Shown here piece after piece: positions 59,356 to 64,000 of a stretch of DNA of 64,000 nt. The notes beneath the pieces are model-generated. The model did no database searches, was not told the origin of the DNA, and saw nothing but the letters and a program-made list of their open reading frames with translations. Origin of the DNA: Crocodylus rhombifer. Its lineage: Eukaryota > Chordata > Crocodylia > Crocodylidae. The position numbers and the translations under genes are program-made. Each line of letters opens with the position of its first letter. The first letter of the stretch is position 1. The stretch is from contig JAVSML010018945.1 of the NCBI GenBank assembly GCA_038503035.1, forward strand, positions 1 through 64,000. Reading direction: 5' to 3'.

Positions 59356-59741
59356 AGCACTGCTCCAGCCTGCTAGGGGTCTTGACCTTCCCGGAGCCCG
59401 GCCCCACATCGAGCTGCCCGGCCTCTGACTGGAGGAGCTGGAAGCAGAGCTGGGAACCCCTCAGGTTGCTGCTCAGATCCTTGCTGGAGCAGGGGAGCCT
59501 CTCCTGCTGGCTGCAGCCTCTCCTCCGGGATTCTGGAGCTCAGTGGGGGCCTCTCCTGCCAGCTGTACACCGCGCTGCTGAGGGTCCCACCGCTGCCTGC
59601 AGGTCCTGCTCTTCTGGGGCACTGCTCCTGCCCACTGGCTTAGCTCTGTGAAACCCCTTCCTTATTATCCCTCACTGGTCTCTCCTGAGTCACCCCACGC
59701 TGGCCCTTTTATCCCTCTCCAGGTGACCCAAGGGGCCAATC

Positions 59742-59762
59742 GGGGGGGGGGGGGGGGGGGGG
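59742..59762. repeat. Homopolymer of 21 G
   Basis: An uninterrupted run of 21 G. Prone to length error in sequencing and able to form G-quadruplex. Confidence 0.95.
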
Positions 59763-59797
59763 CAGGGGGCGTGAGTCTCTGGGGCCTAATTGGTACA

Positions 59798-59951
59798 GAA
59801 AGGGAATCCCAAGTCCACCAATCATCTTTTACCCCTCCAAAACCCCTGGGCCGAATCATTACCAGATTAGTGAGGAAAGGGAATCCCAAGTCCTCCAATC
59901 ATCTTTTGCCCTTTCAAAACTCCTGGGCCAGGTCACTGCCAGCCAGCCCGT
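59798..59951. repeat. 77-bp tandem duplication
   Basis: The unit beginning GAAAGGGAATCCCAAGTCC starts at 59,798 and again at 59,875. Shared blocks CCAATCATCTTTT and CCTGGGCC show modest divergence between the two units. Confidence 0.8.
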
Positions 59952-60356
59952 CACAACACAATACACATACCATATACAAAACTAAGAATTTATTTTTGAG
60001 TTATTAAGCAATCACCTCTATATACACTATGCAAACACAAATCATGACACAAATATTTGTTGTAATAAAATTAAAATATTTTATAGTAAGTGTTTGACTT
60101 TTAGTATACAATTTGTTTTTTTTTCTGGTTCTAAGATGGCAACCTCCCCCCCAGAAAAGGAGTACTGGGGGAGCCCAAGGGGAGGGACTTTTGGTGGCAG
60201 AGGTCATGGGTTAGGGGTGGGACTTCTGTTCCCAAGATGCCTGGAGGAGGGGGCACAACTGTCAAGGGGTGGGGCTACCCATGCAGCCCTTGATAGCTCA
60301 CCAAAACTTGTTAATTGGCCCTCCACCCAAAGTAATTGCCCACTCCTGCATTACAG

Positions 60357-61008
60357 CATTCAACACATATGCTCAATCTGCCATAAAAACCCAGTCTTCA
60401 GCATCCAAGTTCTGCAACTGCCCATGTTTAAGTAAGGTCAACAAAAGTCAGAATGCAAATATGCATACACCCTTGAGTGTAGCACAGATGACCCACAGTC
60501 ACAAGTAGGTCATTTAATGGGTCCAGGAGAACTGCAAGAGCCTCAGCTATGTACAGTGGTAATAAACCAAATCATTTCCACTCTTGTGGCTGTGAAGGAA
60601 CTGGAGCTTGCTCCACCCACTCCATGCATTGACCTGGTATTACAGTGCTTCCAGGACTGGTGAAAAAAAAGCAGGGGAAAAAAAAAAAAGGCTGTGAAGG
60701 AAAAGTTGCCCCACAATACACCACAAGCCAGTTCCTAGTAACGTACCACTAGGAAATCTGGAAATGCCGCCACACATCCTAGTGTCAGACATGCATACCA
60801 GGAACAACATGCAATATGTATAATTTATACAGGTATGCAAAGCACATGTATGGTAACCCAATATAGAAAGCTGTGTGGGAGGAGATGCAATCTGGAGAAA
60901 GAAAGTGTATGCTATAAAGACAAAATCCTTGTAAAGTACAAGAAAACCAGGAAAAGATGCAAAACAAGGAAAATTCCAAGGGTCAACCTGGGTTATAAAG
61001 TTTTGAAG
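60357..61008. other. No gene seen; intergenic
   Basis: No recognisable exon or repeat apart from an A-rich tract near 60,661-60,690. Confidence 0.4.
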
Positions 61009-61290
61009 CAGTGAATCTCAACAAGGATACTACATCACCTAGGGAGTACTATAAGTTCCTTTTCAGGGTGCAGTACAATATTAGAGCAGTTAAGTATGCA
61101 AATACCTACAAATAGATTTCAAATAGTATCAAAACCTTCCTGACCTGTTGTGGCCTGAGTTCTTTGCAAAAGAAAAAAATACTTTTTCTCCATAGTCAAA
61201 AAATGAGTGAAAGCTAACAGATGGCATTTTTTCATGGGTGCCTTGAGTCTAACGGGGGGGCCTTGAGTCTAAAATAGTTGGGAACTACTG
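61009..61290 (-). mobile_element. hAT-like MITE, family C copy d
   Basis: Starts CAGTGAATCTCAACAAGG and ends with GCCTTGAGTCTAAAATAGTT, GGGAACTACTG, an inverted match to the start. Internal blocks GAGTTCTTTGCAAAAGA and AACAGATGGCATTTTTTCAT match copy a. A GCCTTGAGTCTAA unit is duplicated at its right end (about 61,241-61,272). Confidence 0.65.
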
Positions 61291-62127
61291 TTTTAGAGTG
61301 TCTTTCAACTTTCTGCCTTTCCCACCCCATAGTTGCAGAATCTTGTGCCCACACCTCTTCTATACTTACCCATAAAGTACAAGTGAAAATTACCCAATAT
61401 GAATGTACCAACAAGCATCAGTGAACATACATCACTGATATGAGGAGAGAACATTTATTTTACAACCACTCAAGGCTTTGGCAGGATTTCCTTTTTTACC
61501 TTCAGTCACTGATAGAGTGGTACTCATACACTTTCTTTTCCAGCTTGACCATCATGGGTTATCCATTTGTAAATAACCAGGGATGGGGGAAACAAGAGGG
61601 AAAACTATAGTGCCAGTGGTAGAAGGCTGAGACTGAGACTAATATATTCTTGTGGAGACAAAGGAAGTCAGCGCCACACTTTGTGGCATCCCAGAAAGTG
61701 ATGCTGGTGCAGAATGTGATAGCCTATAAATATAAGTGGTGTACCTTAATGGGACCCCATAGCCCCACCACTCTGGGATCCACAGTTTCTGTCTGTTGGT
61801 TTCTGAGTAGTCTGACTGGCCCATGCCCCTGGCAGCTGAGGGGGCACGGCTGTGCTGGCAGCTGTAGGAGCGCGGCGTTGGGGAGCAGGGAGCTCCCACA
61901 GATGCTGCCAGCACTATTGGCAGCAAGGCAGCAGGGTGGTAAGCACCAACCAGGGGTCGGTGACTACCCACAGGCAACACTGACAGTGTTAGCAGCATCC
62001 AGGGGCAATAATTTTGCAGGGGGTGGACTGCTACATGCAGGGGGTGCACATGCACCCGCGTGCACACCCTATGTGTTGCTCCTGCTGAGTGGAATGTTAG
62101 GTACTGGTTTTGAACCTCTAAGGCACT
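61291..62127. other. No gene seen; GC-rich repeat-like patch
   Basis: The 61,810-62,080 patch is GC-rich with GGCAGCTG-type motifs and produces long spurious frames on both strands. It may be a dispersed repeat. Confidence 0.4.
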
Positions 62128-62875
62128 AAGACTAAGTACAGACAGTCAAAAAGCCTGAGGCTGAATAGATTCAGTCTTTGCAGGTTAATTTAAGCTGCAA
62201 AGATTAAACTGAGAAACAACTGGACACACATTTACCTTTGATTCAGGAAATACAGCCACATACCTGCTGTGGCTCAGGCCAAAAGCCAGGGGGCACTAGA
62301 GCACAGCTCTCTGGCACTTTCTCTTCTCCCTATCCTGAGGTCTATGGGATTTGCAGTTCAGCATCCCAACAACAGGACACTGCAGAGTTGCATATCACTT
62401 CCTCTTCCTGCTTCCAGGTGCCTCTGGGATTTGTAGTCCATAGTCACAGCCAGCAGTAACTTACAGTAAGTTTAGCAGAGCAGATCTACACTTGGGGGAA
62501 GGGGGATTTAACCCCCCCTCCCTGGCTCCAGATCTCAGCCAGGTTTTGCCTGGGGGGAGCAGTCCCTGCCTCCCCCCGGCCCCTGCAACCCTTCTGTCTC
62601 AGAGCAGACAGCACAGCCTAGCCCAGGCTGCAAAGCATGCTGGGATGCTGGGGAACTGTGATTTAACTTGAACCAGGAAGGGGTCTGGGACAGAAGTTTA
62701 ATAAACTAATTTGACCCAAAACAGTTAAGTCTGATACTACATTCGACCAGTTTATCTTAACCAGTTTCAGCCATTTTGAAATGGGTTTACGTGTTCGGAC
62801 TTCTGTTCTGTTATAGGTTTAAATCAGTTTCTGATGACTTAAACCAGTTTATGTGTAAGTTCTATCCCCAGCCTA
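62128..62875 (-). mobile_element. TIR DNA transposon (MITE), family A copy 3
   Basis: Reverse complement of the family at 805-1,663 and 3,648-4,372. Its outer end (about 62,875) shares the TAACAGAACAGAAGT and AAATGGCTGAAAC blocks with copy 1. Its other end shares GTCTGTACTTAG and GGCTGCAAAGCATGC-type blocks with copy 2. Confidence 0.7.
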
Positions 62876-63059
62876 AATGGCTTAGGGCTTGCCACTCCTT
62901 CCCCTTGTCACACTATCCTGCTGTGTTTTACAGTCACAGCAGAGACGCTAAATCCCGTTAGATGTAAGAGATGGCTGACTGCAGGACTGAAATTTAGTTT
63001 TCTATTCAATTTAAAACAGCCCAGATTTGCTAACTTTCAGCACAGACTGCAAAGCTCCG

Positions 63060-63300
63060 TGCATAGTCTGAATAGGAGGGACACGACTGGGTCGGTGGCA
63101 AAGAAGGGTGTGGCGGAATGCCGGGCCTGTGATTCCGGCACCGCTTGGGGAGCCACGAGCTTTACAGAGCAGGCGAGCGCGCGGCTTGTGGGGCGGGATT
63201 GGAGGTAGCTTTATAACTGCCTTCGAGGTTCGCCGAGCTGGCGCAAGTAGATAACTTAGAGTAAGTTGTTAGTTTTTTATAATAAGTCTATAGGATGTCT
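63060..63300 (+). promoter_or_regulatory. GC-rich TATA-containing promoter-like block with downstream splice donor
   Basis: The stretch is CpG-rich against AT-rich surroundings. On the plus strand it has a GC box (GGGGCGGGATT, about 63,190-63,200), TTTATAA at 63,210-63,216, and about 45 bases later A|GTAAGT at 63,261. The order GC box, TATA, short leader, donor is that of a promoter with a non-coding first exon. It could equally be a retroviral LTR/leader, because a retroviral LTR lies next to it at 63,640-64,000. No ORF is attached. Confidence 0.35.
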
Positions 63301-63639
63301 GTTGGTTCACGGGGTTCCGGAGCAAGCCCTTGCTTTCTACCACTGGAACTAGTCCAATGATGGGTGCAGCTGCCGACTCCTTAAGTCCCAGAACTCGTCA
63401 ACAGCTCATAAACGGGATGGTGAATACAAAACTGTAACACGGTGAATCGTTGTCAATTGTCGGATTTTCGAGGCCTTGGTTTTCGCTGGGATACGCCCAG
63501 GCGGGGAGGCTGAGGACTGGCTGCAGGGTGATCAGGCCTGCAGGGTCGTCCAGTCGTCGTCTCTGCTGTTTCCTGCTTCTTTGCCTCTTTATAGATGTTG
63601 GTTGGACTGCCTCTATGACACTGATGCTTAAAGCGGTTC

Positions 63640-64000
63640 GTTTCTCTGAAGGCCACCAAAATCACAGACACACACTCATTAGATGGCACAAAAAGTGTAT
63701 TTGCAAATAGGGTCAGAGCAGAGGCCAAAACTCAGAGTACTCTGAACCCACCAAGGAATTTTGCAGGCTGTATTTATCTTTTTCCTCCTGGGCACGTGTG
63801 CAGAAAAAGGAACTCTTACAGCTCACTTCCGTTTCATACAAGCATACATGTGGTTACATCACTACATACATCGCATGTATATTATAATTAACTACTTAAG
63901 TATGCAGGGCGGAGAGGTAAATATGCATCAGCTAATTAAGCATGCTCAGAGACTACTATAGGTCACCAAGAGTTCAACCCCCCCCCCTTTCAAGGACACA
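63640..64000 (-). mobile_element. Endogenous retrovirus LTR, minus strand, at window edge
   Basis: Reverse complement of the solo LTR at 31,103-31,469. It starts, on the minus strand, at 64,000 with TGTGTCCTTG and shares TGCACACGTGCCCAGGAGG and GACCCTATTTGCAAATA. Homology ends near the GAAACGAAC block at about 63,637. Whether internal retroviral sequence follows toward lower coordinates is unclear: 63,300-63,630 shows no recognisable retroviral protein. Confidence 0.7.

Larger units (their letters stand above)
57965..60348 (+). mobile_element. 2.4 kb hAT-like element with nested repeats
   Basis: The left end GTGGGGATGGGCAAAATACA, GCCCGGGGGCCGG and right end GGCCCTCCACCCAAAGTAAT, TGCCCACTCCTG form hAT-Charlie-style termini. 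They match both ends of the 169-bp element at 34,930-35,098. The flanks AATTACAC (57,957-57,964) and CATTACAG (60,349-60,356) agree at 6 of 8 positions. The interior contains a (CTG)n run (58,193-58,211), a (CA)n run (58,795-58,832), a tRNA-like segment, a G21 run and a 77-bp tandem duplication, but no recognisable transposase. Long GC-rich frames here (up to 283 codons) are low-complexity and not genes. Confidence 0.6.

Noticed and set aside
42873..64000. Exons of SLC25A17, expected next to MCHR1 by human synteny
   Set aside because: I looked for mitochondrial-carrier-like segments on the minus strand and recognised none. Short exons could be missed by eye, so absence is not proven.
1..64000. 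CRISPR arrays, operons or bacterial-type systems
   Set aside because: The sequence is vertebrate genomic DNA; no regularly spaced direct repeats or prokaryotic gene organisation occur.

Overview
The window is vertebrate nuclear DNA, almost certainly from an amniote. It has interrupted genes with GT-AG introns, one CpG island, CR1-type LINE fragments, MIR-like SINEs, hAT, mariner and Tigger-type MITEs, a short-LTR Ty3/gypsy relic and retroviral LTRs. CR1 together with many DNA-transposon MITEs and an old gypsy element points to a turtle or crocodilian more than a mammal or bird. That is inference, as no species marker was seen.

Layout: (1) 1-20,551 holds only repeats and apparently unique non-coding DNA. 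It is best read as the large first intron of a minus-strand gene. (2) 20,000-21,400 is a CpG island with GC box, CCAAT box and CRE. On the minus strand it carries a strong-Kozak ATG, five codons, then a consensus splice donor. By synteny with mammals, where MRTFA lies upstream of MCHR1 on the opposite strand, this is probably the MRTFA promoter and first exon. (3) 20,900-37,200 is the intergenic spacer, with MITEs, a MIR, a CR1 3' end and a solo LTR. (4) 37,401-42,872 on the plus strand is the one confidently identified gene, MCHR1 (melanin-concentrating hormone receptor 1). It has two coding exons separated by a 4.5 kb repeat-laden intron and encodes 327 residues, with an unusually short C-terminal tail. 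(5) 42,900-50,100 is gene-poor. (6) 50,099-53,574 is a degenerate Ty3/gypsy element with both LTRs, followed by a CR1 reverse-transcriptase fragment. (7) 57,900-62,900 is repeat-dense, including a 2.4 kb composite hAT-like element. (8) 63,060-63,300 is a small GC-rich, TATA-containing promoter-like block, and a minus-strand retroviral LTR ends the window.

How the genes relate: MCHR1 and the presumed MRTFA promoter are divergent and about 17 kb apart. I found no other convincing coding exon. In particular I saw no SLC25A17 exon, although that gene follows MCHR1 in human. I did not find evidence of a novel multi-gene system. The points most worth checking are the MCHR1 leader uORFs, its early stop codon, the five-codon minus-strand exon, the promoter-like block at 63.2 kb and several foldback MITE families.
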